Shown piece after piece: positions 22,821-30,493 of a DNA stretch of 41,258 nt (its first letter is position 1; every line of letters starts with the position of its first letter). The stretch is from Sphingomonadales bacterium (GTDB lineage: Bacteria > Pseudomonadota > Alphaproteobacteria > Sphingomonadales > Sphingomonadaceae), in contig JACXVD010000020.1 of assembly GCA_014763545.1 (NCBI GenBank), positions 1 to 41,258 of the forward strand, read 5' to 3'. The position numbers and the translations under genes are program-made. The notes under the pieces are model-generated. The model saw only the letters and a list, made by a program, of their open reading frames with translations, ran no database searches and was not told the DNA's origin.

Positions 22821-23708
22821 TTAGGGCAGCCCGGCGCGCGCAACATCGACGCGCGCCACCGCAATCGTGCCGAGCGGCTCGCGTTTCGCAATTTCCGCGA
22901 CCGATGTCGGCGCGAGCATCATGAACAGATCGCGCCCGTCCTCCCCGCCGAGCATGCAGGCGAAGCAATTGAGCCCGCCGGTCTCGACCACTTCGAGCAC
23001 TTCCCCACCCTGCGCGATGCGCACGCATTGGGGCGCCAGCGGATCGGCAATCCACACCGCGCCTTCGGCATCGAGGCAGATCCCGTCGGGGATATGCGGC
23101 CATGTCTGCGCCCAGATCCGCCGGTTCGAGAGCGTACCGTCCGCCGCCAGGTCGAAAGCGGTCAGCCGCCCGCCGAGCGTTTCCCCCGCGATCAGCGTCT
23201 TGCCATCGGGCGTGATGACCATTCCGTTGGGAAAGCTCATGCCTTCCGCCGCCACCGAGACACTACCGTCCGGGGCGATGCACGCAATATTGGCGGTCGG
23301 ATGGTCGGCCAGCACCGCCTCCGGTCCGCGCGCGACCAGCTCGCCATCGAGGTCGAAACCGAAATTGCCGACATAGGCGCGGCCCTGCCCGTCGACGACC
23401 ATATCGTTGGCGAGGTGTGCCGTATGCGCGCGAATATCGGCGTGGAGCGCAAAGCGTCCATCCGGCCAGCGGCGCCAGACTTCGCGCGCATGCATCTTGA
23501 CCACCAGCAGCGAACCGTCGGGCATCCAGCCGAGGCCGGAGGGCCAGTCGTCCAGCTCCAACTCTACCCGGACGGTGCCGTCCATCCCCAGCGAGCTGAC
23601 CGTGCGGGCATGGAAATCGGAAAACCACAGCCTCCCGTCATGCCAGCGCGGCCCTTCGCCGAAATACAGCCCGGTGGCGAGCGTGCGCACGGCGCGCGAC
23701 ACGGTCAC
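22821..23708 (-). CDS. SMP-30/gluconolactonase-family lactonase
   Basis: Predicted six-bladed beta-propeller lactonase, metal-dependent, of the SMP-30/LRE family. The 295-aa protein shows the family marks FGEGPRWHDGRLWFSD (metal-ligand Glu), SFPNGMVITPDGKTL (Asn ligand) and IPDGICLDAEGAVWIAD (Asp). Last gene of the minus-strand catabolic operon, overlapping the SDR stop by 4 nt. In this context it may open a lactone made from a hydroxy acid; the substrate is inference. Confidence 0.88.
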   Translation of the reverse strand: MTVSRAVRTLATGLYFGEGPRWHDGRLWFSDFHARTVSSLGMDGTVRVELELDDWPSGLGWMPDGSLLVVKMHAREVWRRWPDGRFALHADIRAHTAHLANDMVVDGQGRAYVGNFGFDLDGELVARGPEAVLADHPTANIACIAPDGSVSVAAEGMSFPNGMVITPDGKTLIAGETLGGRLTAFDLAADGTLSNRRIWAQTWPHIPDGICLDAEGAVWIADPLAPQCVRIAQGGEVLEVVETGGLNCFACMLGGEDGRDLFMMLAPTSVAEIAKREPLGTIAVARVDVARAGLP

Positions 23709-24511
23709 CGGCCCGAGGGATCGACGAAATTGCCCGCGCCGACATTGGCGTTGACCACCCCGCCATCGATCGGGATCGTCGTGCCGACGACATAGTCGCC
23801 CGCCCGGCTGGCAAGGTAGATCGCGCCTGCCGCCATATCCTCGTCGGTGCCGATGCGCCCGGCGGGAATGCCGCGTTCGACCACATCGGCATTGTCGCGC
23901 GCGGCACGGTTCATGTCGCTGGCGAAAGCGCCCGGGCCGATCCCGTTGACGACGATATTATCCGCCACCAGCCGCGCCGCCATGCGCCGGGTCAGGTGGA
24001 TCAGCGCCGCCTTGCTCGCCTGGTAGGGATAGGTTTCCCACGGGTTGGTCTTCATCCCGTCGATGCTGGCGATCATCACCACCTTGGCCGGGCGCTCGGC
24101 ACTTGCTGCGGCCTTGAGCAGCGGGTGGAGCTTCTGCGTCAGGAAGAACGGCGTCTTGACGTTGAGGTCCATCGTCCGGTCCCAGCCCGCTTCACCGAAT
24201 TCCAGGAATTCCTGTCCCCAGGCGGCCCCGGCGTTGTTGACGAGGATATCGAGCCGGTCCTCGCGCGCCGAAACTTCGGCGGCGAGCCGTTCCATCCCGT
24301 CCATCTGGCTGAGATCGGCGGGAATGCCGATCACCCGCTCGCCCAGTTCGGCAACGGTCGCCTCGACCTGTTCCGCCTTGCGCGCGGAGATATAGACCCG
24401 GCTGCAACCGGCGGCGAGGAAGCCCCGCACGATCATCTTGCCGATCCCGCGCGAACCGCCGGTAACCACCGCAACGCGGCCTTCGAGGCTGAACAGCGAA
24501 TTGAAGTCCAT
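23705..24511 (-). CDS. Short-chain dehydrogenase/reductase
   Basis: Classical SDR oxidoreductase, NAD(P)(H)-dependent. The 268-aa protein has the cofactor motif VVTGGSRGIGK (TGxxxGIG, near residue 17), NNAG, the catalytic Ser in MIASIDG, YxxxK in YPYQASKAALIHLTRR, and IPIDGGVVNANVG at the end. Start 24511 (MDFNSLFSLEG) is preceded by GGGAGACG at good spacing. It lies between an acyl-CoA dehydrogenase (15-nt gap) and the lactonase (4-nt overlap). A 3-hydroxyacyl or 4-hydroxyacyl (LvaD-like) role is possible. Confidence 0.93.
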   Translation of the reverse strand: MDFNSLFSLEGRVAVVTGGSRGIGKMIVRGFLAAGCSRVYISARKAEQVEATVAELGERVIGIPADLSQMDGMERLAAEVSAREDRLDILVNNAGAAWGQEFLEFGEAGWDRTMDLNVKTPFFLTQKLHPLLKAAASAERPAKVVMIASIDGMKTNPWETYPYQASKAALIHLTRRMAARLVADNIVVNGIGPGAFASDMNRAARDNADVVERGIPAGRIGTDEDMAAGAIYLASRAGDYVVGTTIPIDGGVVNANVGAGNFVDPSGR

Positions 24512-24525
24512 GGTTCGTCTCCCGC

Positions 24526-25665
24526 TCAATAGCCGCTCAGCACCGCCACGCGATTGGCGTGGTAATTGGCATCGCCGAGGAATTCGGCCAGCGCCCGGTC
24601 GCGCTTCATGAACAGGCCGATGTCGTATTCATCGGTCATGCCGATGCCGCCGTGCATCTGCACGCCTTCCCTGACCGCCAGGCCTGCGGCCTGCCCGGCC
24701 TTGGCCTTGGCGACCGACACCATCAGTTCCGCCTTGTCGCTGCCGGCGTCGAGCAATTGCTGCGCCTTAATCACCGCGGCGCGGGCGATCTCGACTTCGG
24801 AATAGAGATGCGCGGCGCGGTGCTGCAGCGCCTGGAATTCGCCGATCAACCGCCCGAACTGCTTGCGCTGCTTGAGATAGTCGACGGTCATGTCCATCGA
24901 ACCGCGCGCCACGCCGACCGCTTCGGCTGCGGCACCGACGCGCCCGGCATTGAGCATGGCGTTGAGCACTTCGCGCCCGCCATCGACCTCGCCGATCACC
25001 GCATCGCCATCGAGTTCGACCCCGTCGAGCTTCATGTGCGTGGCGATCGAGCTGTCGACCAGCCGCACCGGGTCCTGCGTCATGCCCGCCGCATCCTTGG
25101 GCACGGCGAACAGGGTGACCCCGGCATCATCATCATCCGCGCCGGAGGTCCGCGCGGCAACCACCACCATGTCGGCGCTGGCGCCCTGCACGACGAAGGT
25201 CTTCGCGCCAGATAGGCGGAAGCCATTGCCCGAACGCTCGGCACGCGTCGCGATGTTTTGCGGGTTGTGCTTGATCCCTTCGTCCACCGCCACGGCAAAC
25301 ACGCTGTCGCCAGTGACGAGGCCCGGCAGCCAGCGGCCGCGCAGGTCGGCACTACCCTTGCCCAGCGCCGTCGCCGCCATCACCGATGAGATGAGGAAGG
25401 GCGAAGGGGTCAGGTTGCGGCCGATTTCCTCGAGCACGATGCCCGCTTCGACATGGCCCATGCCCAGCCCGCCATCCTCTTCGGAAACGAGCATGCCGGC
25501 AAAGCCCATTTCGCCGAACTGCTTCCACAATCCGTGGCCGAAACCGTCCTTGCACCCGATATCGCGCCAGTGGCGCAGCTGTTTGGCGATGGCGCCTTCT
25601 TCGGCCATGAACTGGCCGGCGGTATCGGCCAGCATCGCCTGGTCGTCGTCATGATAAAGCGGCAT
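24526..25665 (-). CDS. Acyl-CoA dehydrogenase, possible non-catalytic partner subunit
   Basis: 379-aa FAD-dependent acyl-CoA dehydrogenase fold: N-terminal helices (EEDGGLGMGHVEAGIVLEEIG), middle beta domain (SGAKTFVVQGASADMVVVAA) and C-terminal helices (YLKQRKQFGRLIGEFQALQHRAAHLYSE and VREGVQMHGGIGMTDEYDIG). The C-terminus ends LAEFLGDANYHANRVAVLSGY and lacks the EGT- or EGGTSE-type segment that carries the catalytic Glu in many members. It is 4 nt downstream of a second ACAD that has that segment. Paired ACAD genes of this kind form alpha2-beta2 enzymes in steroid side-chain degradation (FadE/ChsE type). Acyl substrate unknown. Confidence 0.9.
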   Translation of the reverse strand: MPLYHDDDQAMLADTAGQFMAEEGAIAKQLRHWRDIGCKDGFGHGLWKQFGEMGFAGMLVSEEDGGLGMGHVEAGIVLEEIGRNLTPSPFLISSVMAATALGKGSADLRGRWLPGLVTGDSVFAVAVDEGIKHNPQNIATRAERSGNGFRLSGAKTFVVQGASADMVVVAARTSGADDDDAGVTLFAVPKDAAGMTQDPVRLVDSSIATHMKLDGVELDGDAVIGEVDGGREVLNAMLNAGRVGAAAEAVGVARGSMDMTVDYLKQRKQFGRLIGEFQALQHRAAHLYSEVEIARAAVIKAQQLLDAGSDKAELMVSVAKAKAGQAAGLAVREGVQMHGGIGMTDEYDIGLFMKRDRALAEFLGDANYHANRVAVLSGY

Positions 25666-25669
25666 TGTC

Positions 25670-26851
25670 TCAGGCTCCCGGCAGGTCGAGGATACGCTTG
25701 GCGATGACGTTGAGCATCACTTCGCTCGTCCCGCCCTCGATCGAATTGGCCTTGGTCCGCAGCCAGCTGCGCGCCGGCGTCCCGCCACGCGTTTCCTCGC
25801 TGTCCCATTCGAGCGCCCGGCTGCCACCGGCGGCCATCATCAACTCGTGGCGGCGCTTGTTGAGCTCGGTCCCGGCGTATTTCATCATGTTGGGCTGCGC
25901 GGGGTGCGCCTTGCCCACCTTGATTTCGTCGAGGAACTTCTCGCCCATCGCGGTGTAGGCCAGCGCGTCGACATCGAACAACGCCAGCTGCGCACGCAGC
26001 ACCGGGTCGATCTCGCCGCCCTGGCGGGTCATCGCCGCGCCGATGGTGGTCAGACGGTCGGCATTGCCGGCCCCCGAAATCATCTCGCGTTCGTGGCCGA
26101 GCAGATATTTGGCGACGTCCCAGCCGCGATTGACCTCGCCCACCTGGCCGGGGATGCCCTCGCCATAGCTCTTGGGCACCTTCACATCGTCGAAGAAGGT
26201 TTCGCAGAACGGGCTGTTGCCGCTGATCAGCTTGATCGGCTTGGTCGTGACACCGGGCGTTTCCATGTCGAACAGCATGAAGGTGATGCCCTGGTACTTG
26301 TTCTCCTTGTCGGTGCGGACAAGGCAGAAAATCCAGTCGCATTTGTCGGCGTAGGAGGTCCAGATCTTCTGGCCGTTGACCACCCAGTGATCGCCCTCGT
26401 CGGCGCCATAGGTCTGCAACGAAACCAGGTCGGAACCGCTGCCCGGCTCCGAATAACCCTGGCACCAGCGGATTTCACCGCGCGCGATCTGGTTCAGGAA
26501 ATGCAGCTTCTGCTGTTCGGTCCCGAACTTGAGCAGCGCCGGGCCCAGCATCCAGATGCCGAAGCTGTGCAGCGGCGAGCGGGCATTGATACGCGCCATT
26601 TCCTCGCGCAGCACCTTGGCCTCTGCCGGGGCCAGCCCCGCGCCGCCATATTCCTTGGGCCAGCTGGGCACAGTGTAACCCTTGGCCACGCAAGCTTCGA
26701 ACCATGCCTTCTGCGCATCGCTCTTGAAGCTGGCATTGCGCCCGCCCCAATAGACATCTTCTTCGTCCTTGACCGGCTCGCGCATCTCCGGCGGGCAATT
26801 CGCTTCCAGCCAGGCGCGCGTCTCGGCGCGGAAATCTTCCAGGTCGGCCAT
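25670..26851 (-). CDS. Acyl-CoA dehydrogenase, probable catalytic subunit of a pair
   Basis: 393-aa acyl-CoA dehydrogenase. It has WPKEYGGAGLAPAEAKVLREEMAR, WCQGYSEPGSGSDLVSLQT (substrate and flavin contacts), VVNGQKIWTSYADKCDWIFCLVRT, GWDVAKYLLGHERE, and near the end SIEGGTSEVMLNVIAKRILDLP, whose Glu is in the usual catalytic segment. Start 26851 (MADLEDFRAE) has AGGAG at 7 nt; ATG 26857 is too close to that site. First gene of the minus-strand operon (ACAD-ACAD-SDR-SMP-30), divergent from the 27033 operon. The 181-nt gap must hold both promoters, but I see no convincing operator there. Confidence 0.93.
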   Translation of the reverse strand: MADLEDFRAETRAWLEANCPPEMREPVKDEEDVYWGGRNASFKSDAQKAWFEACVAKGYTVPSWPKEYGGAGLAPAEAKVLREEMARINARSPLHSFGIWMLGPALLKFGTEQQKLHFLNQIARGEIRWCQGYSEPGSGSDLVSLQTYGADEGDHWVVNGQKIWTSYADKCDWIFCLVRTDKENKYQGITFMLFDMETPGVTTKPIKLISGNSPFCETFFDDVKVPKSYGEGIPGQVGEVNRGWDVAKYLLGHEREMISGAGNADRLTTIGAAMTRQGGEIDPVLRAQLALFDVDALAYTAMGEKFLDEIKVGKAHPAQPNMMKYAGTELNKRRHELMMAAGGSRALEWDSEETRGGTPARSWLRTKANSIEGGTSEVMLNVIAKRILDLPGA

Positions 26852-27032
26852 CGCCATTCTCCTTTCCCTTCGCGTCAACCATTGGGCCATCGGGGAACGA
26901 GTCGCAAGCGAGGATTTCCGCCATTTTCGACAATGCCCCCTTGCCGTAGCGTCACCCTGAAAAGATTCTTCGATGGCGCTTGCCAGCACCCCCGCGCCGC
27001 TGCAAAGCAGGCAGGAATCGAGGAGAGAGCGC

Positions 27033-28325
27033 ATGGATTTCGAACCCACCGAACGGCAGAAGCATTGGCGCGACCGGGTCCGCCACTTCATCGAAAACCA
27101 CGTCCGCCCGCGCGACAAGGACTACAAGGCGCAGCAGGCCGAGGGCGAGCGGTGGAAGGTTCTGCCGGTCATCGAGGAGGAGAAAGCCCGGGCCAAGGCG
27201 CAGGGTATCTGGAACCTGTTCATGCCGCCGCAGGGCCAGCTGAGCCATGTCGACGACAGCTTCGCCTTCGACGGGCCGGGGCTGACCAATCTCGAATATG
27301 CGCTCTGCGCGGAAGAGATGGGCCGCATCGGCTGGGCCAGCGAAGTGTTCAACTGCTCCGCGCCCGATACCGGCAATATGGAAGTGCTGCACCGCTACGG
27401 CACGCGCGCGCAGAAGGATCAGTGGCTGAAGCCGCTGATGGAGGGCGAAATCCGCTCCGCCTTCCTGATGACCGAGCCTGCGGTCGCTTCGTCGGATGCG
27501 ACCAATATCGAATGTTCGATCCGCCGCGACGGTGACGAATATGTGCTCAACGGGCGCAAGTGGTGGTCGTCCGGCGCGGGCGATCCGCGCTGCAAGATCG
27601 CGATCACCATGGGCAAGACCGATTTCGAGGCGGATCGTCACCGCCAGCAATCGATGGTGCTGATGCCGCTCGATGCGCCGGGCGTCACCATCCTGCGCCA
27701 CCTGCCGGTGTTCGGCTACGACGACGCACCCCACGGCCATATGGAAGTGTTGCTGGAAGATGTGCGCATCCCGGCCTCGAACATGCTGCTGGGCGAAGGG
27801 CGAGGGTTCGAGATCGCGCAGGGCCGCCTCGGCCCGGGGCGCATCCACCACTGCATGCGCACCATCGGCGCGGCCGAGGAAGCGCTGGAGAAGATGTGCA
27901 AGCGGCTGCAGAGCCGCACCGCCTTCGGCAAGCCGATCTTCAAGCACTCGGTGTGGGAAGAACGCGTCGCCCGCGCGCGCATCGACATCGAGATGACCCG
28001 CCTGCTGTGCCTCAAGGCCGCCGACATGATGGACAAGGCCGGCAACAAATCGGCCAAGGGCGAAATCGCCATGATCAAGGTGCAGGCGCCGGCCATGGCC
28101 CTGCGGATCATCGACGATGCGATCCAGGCCCATGGCGGCGGCGGCGTGTCCGAAGACTACGGCCTGGCGAGTTCCTATGCCGGGATCCGGACGCTGCGCC
28201 TCGCCGACGGGCCGGACGAGGTCCACAACCGCTCGATCGCGCGGATGGAGTTTGCCCGCCACGCCCCGCAGCCGGGTGAGGAAGACACCAGCTTCAGCTC
28301 GGGCGATCTCGGGGTCACCCGGTGA
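27033..28325 (+). CDS. ACAD10/11-type (LvaC-like) acyl-CoA dehydrogenase
   Basis: 430-aa acyl-CoA dehydrogenase with the hallmarks of the ACAD10/ACAD11 branch: [93 protein letters not shown] and [17 protein letters not shown]. The human proteins and bacterial LvaC act on 4-phosphoacyl-CoAs, removing the phosphate so that the 4-hydroxyl is lost and beta-oxidation can proceed. The gene is followed by an ADH (GTGA overlap, 28322-28325) and then by a kinase of the type that is fused to the dehydrogenase in animals. Start 27033 has AGGAGAGAG upstream. Confidence 0.93.
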   Translation: MDFEPTERQKHWRDRVRHFIENHVRPRDKDYKAQQAEGERWKVLPVIEEEKARAKAQGIWNLFMPPQGQLSHVDDSFAFDGPGLTNLEYALCAEEMGRIGWASEVFNCSAPDTGNMEVLHRYGTRAQKDQWLKPLMEGEIRSAFLMTEPAVASSDATNIECSIRRDGDEYVLNGRKWWSSGAGDPRCKIAITMGKTDFEADRHRQQSMVLMPLDAPGVTILRHLPVFGYDDAPHGHMEVLLEDVRIPASNMLLGEGRGFEIAQGRLGPGRIHHCMRTIGAAEEALEKMCKRLQSRTAFGKPIFKHSVWEERVARARIDIEMTRLLCLKAADMMDKAGNKSAKGEIAMIKVQAPAMALRIIDDAIQAHGGGGVSEDYGLASSYAGIRTLRLADGPDEVHNRSIARMEFARHAPQPGEEDTSFSSGDLGVTR

Positions 28326-29410
28326 AGGCTGCGATCCTCGAACAGGCGGGCCAGCCGCTCGTCATCGGCGAGATACAGCTCGACAAGCCCGGCCCGCACG
28401 AGGTGCTGATCCGCACCGCCGCCTGCGGGCTGTGCCATTCGGACCTGCATTTCATCGACGGCGCCTATCCGCACCCGGTGCCGACCATTCCGGGGCATGA
28501 AGCCGCCGGTGTGGTCGAGGCGGTGGGCAGCGAAGTGCGCACGGTGAAGGTGGGCGACCATGTCGTCACCTGCCTGTCCGCCTTTTGCGGGCATTGCGAA
28601 TTCTGCGTGACGGGGCGGATGGCACTGTGCGTGTCCGCCGATACCAAGCGCGGCGCGGGGCAGCCGTCGCGGATTACCCGGCCCGACGGGACGCCGATTG
28701 CGCAGATGCTCAACCTGTCCGCCTTTGCCGAGGCGATGCTGGTGCATGAACATGCCTGCGTCGCGATCGATCCCGACATGCCGCTCGACCGGGCGGCGGT
28801 GATCGGCTGCGCGGTCACCACCGGCGCGGGTGCGGTGTTCAATGCCTGCAACGTCACCCCCGGCGAAGATGTCGCCGTGGTCGGCTGCGGCGGGGTCGGG
28901 CTGGCCACCATCAACGCGGCCAGGATCGCCGGGGCAGGCCGGATCATCGCGCTCGATCCGATGCCCGAAAAGCGCGAGCTGGCGATGAAACTGGGTGCCA
29001 CCCACGCGCTCGATGCCGCCGATCCCGATACGCGCGGCAAGGTGCTGGAAATGACGCGGGGTGGCGTCCACCACGCGATCGAGGCGGTCGGGCGACAGGC
29101 CAGCGCGGATATGGCGGTCGGCCTGTTGCGGCGCGGCGGCACGGCGACGATCCTGGGCATGATGCCGCTCGATTCCAAGGTGGGTCTCAGCGCCATCGAT
29201 CTGCTCGGCGACAAGAAGGTGCAGGGCGCGCTGATGGGTCGCAACCGCTTCCCGGTCGACCTGCCGCGGCTGGTTGCCTTCTATCTCAGCGGCAAGCTCG
29301 ACCTCGATACGATCATTGCCGAACGGATTTCGCTGGATCAGGTCAACGAAGGCTTCGACAAGATGCGCGCCGGGCACAGCGCACGCTCGGTGATCGTCTT
29401 CGATCAATAG
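28322..29410 (+). CDS. Zinc-dependent alcohol dehydrogenase (MDR family)
   Basis: 362-aa medium-chain dehydrogenase/reductase. Catalytic zinc ligands lie in CGLCHSDLH and IPGHEAAG. The four-cysteine structural zinc site is [15 protein letters not shown], reading as three Cys in this block plus one nearby. The Rossmann motif is [14 protein letters not shown] with Asp in ALDPM (NAD preference). It starts at GTG 28322, inside the stop of the acyl-CoA dehydrogenase gene, so it is translationally coupled. It could oxidise a hydroxylated substrate or an alcohol released by the pathway; specificity is unknown. Confidence 0.92.
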   Translation: MKAAILEQAGQPLVIGEIQLDKPGPHEVLIRTAACGLCHSDLHFIDGAYPHPVPTIPGHEAAGVVEAVGSEVRTVKVGDHVVTCLSAFCGHCEFCVTGRMALCVSADTKRGAGQPSRITRPDGTPIAQMLNLSAFAEAMLVHEHACVAIDPDMPLDRAAVIGCAVTTGAGAVFNACNVTPGEDVAVVGCGGVGLATINAARIAGAGRIIALDPMPEKRELAMKLGATHALDAADPDTRGKVLEMTRGGVHHAIEAVGRQASADMAVGLLRRGGTATILGMMPLDSKVGLSAIDLLGDKKVQGALMGRNRFPVDLPRLVAFYLSGKLDLDTIIAERISLDQVNEGFDKMRAGHSARSVIVFDQ

Positions 29411-29431
29411 GCGGGCGGGGAGAGGCTGGCG

Positions 29432-30490
29432 ATGGATTACGAAAAGGAAATGACCGGCACCGCCGAAGTGGCGGAGAAGGACCGGCTGGACGAAACCGCG
29501 CTCGCCGCCTGGATGCAGGCGCATGTCGATGGCTTCGCCGGGCCGATGACGTTGTCGAAGTTCAAGGGCGGACAGTCCAACCCGACCTATCGCATCGACA
29601 CGCCCGGCGCCTCCTACGTCCTGCGCCGCCAGCCGTTTGGCGACCTGCTCCCTTCCGCCCATGCGGTGGACCGCGAATATCGCGTGATGAGCGCGCTGGG
29701 CCCGCAGGGTTTCCCCGTGCCGCGCACCTTCGGCCTGTGCGAGGAGCGGGAGGTGATCGGCGCCAAATTCTTCGTGATGGCGATGGTCGAGGGGCGCAAT
29801 CTGTGGGACGGGGCGATGCCGGGCAGGAACCCGGGCGAACGCCGCGAGCTATACCACGCGATGATCGACACCATGGCCGATCTCCACCGCTTCGATCCCG
29901 CAGCGGTGGGCCTGGGCGATTATGGCAAACCCACCGATTACTGCGCGCGCCAGCTTCACCGCTGGTCGAAACAATACAAGCTGTCGGAAACCGAAGAGAT
30001 TGCCGAGATGGACCGGCTGATCGCCTTCCTGCCCGGCTCGATCCCCGAACAGCACGCCAGCTCGATCGTTCACGGCGACTACCGGCTCGACAACATGATC
30101 TTCCATGCGAGCGAGCCGCGCGTGGTGGCCGTGCTCGACTGGGAGCTGTCCACCCTCGGCGATCCGATCGCCGATTTCGCCAATCTGATGATCAACTGGC
30201 TGATGCCGCCCGAAGGGCGCGCCTCGATCGGCGGCCTGCCCCATGCGGAACTGGGCATTCCGACGATCGAACAGGCGGTCGAACGTTACGTCGCGCGCAC
30301 CGGCTACCCCGTGCCGCCGATGGACTGGTATTTCGCCTTCTGCCTGTTCCGCCTCGCGGCGATCCTGCAAGGGGTCAAGAAGCGCGCGCTGGACGGCAAT
30401 GCGTCCAATCCGCATGCGCTGCGGATGGGCAGGCAGATGCGCCCGCTGGCCGAGGCCGCATGGCATTTCGCGGAAAAGGCCGGGGCCTGA
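29432..30490 (+). CDS. APH-type phosphotransferase (LvaA/ACAD10-kinase-like)
   Basis: 352-aa kinase of the aminoglycoside-phosphotransferase fold. The N-lobe has KFKGGQSNPTYRI and SYVLRRQPFG. The catalytic loop is IVHGDYRLDNMIFH (HGDxxxxN), and the metal-binding Asp is in VAVLDWELSTLGDPIADFANL. This last motif is typical of the phosphotransferase group that stands next to, or is fused with, ACAD10/11-type dehydrogenases. In levulinate catabolism LvaA phosphorylates 4-hydroxyacyl-CoA. Start 29432 follows GGGGAGAGG. An antibiotic-resistance role is unlikely given the context. Confidence 0.92.
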   Translation: MDYEKEMTGTAEVAEKDRLDETALAAWMQAHVDGFAGPMTLSKFKGGQSNPTYRIDTPGASYVLRRQPFGDLLPSAHAVDREYRVMSALGPQGFPVPRTFGLCEEREVIGAKFFVMAMVEGRNLWDGAMPGRNPGERRELYHAMIDTMADLHRFDPAAVGLGDYGKPTDYCARQLHRWSKQYKLSETEEIAEMDRLIAFLPGSIPEQHASSIVHGDYRLDNMIFHASEPRVVAVLDWELSTLGDPIADFANLMINWLMPPEGRASIGGLPHAELGIPTIEQAVERYVARTGYPVPPMDWYFAFCLFRLAAILQGVKKRALDGNASNPHALRMGRQMRPLAEAAWHFAEKAGA

Positions 30491-30493
30491 GGG

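Noticed and set aside
29432-30490. Aminoglycoside resistance for the APH-fold kinase
   Set aside because: The surrounding acyl-CoA genes and the DWELSTLGDP motif favour the ACAD-associated kinase group.
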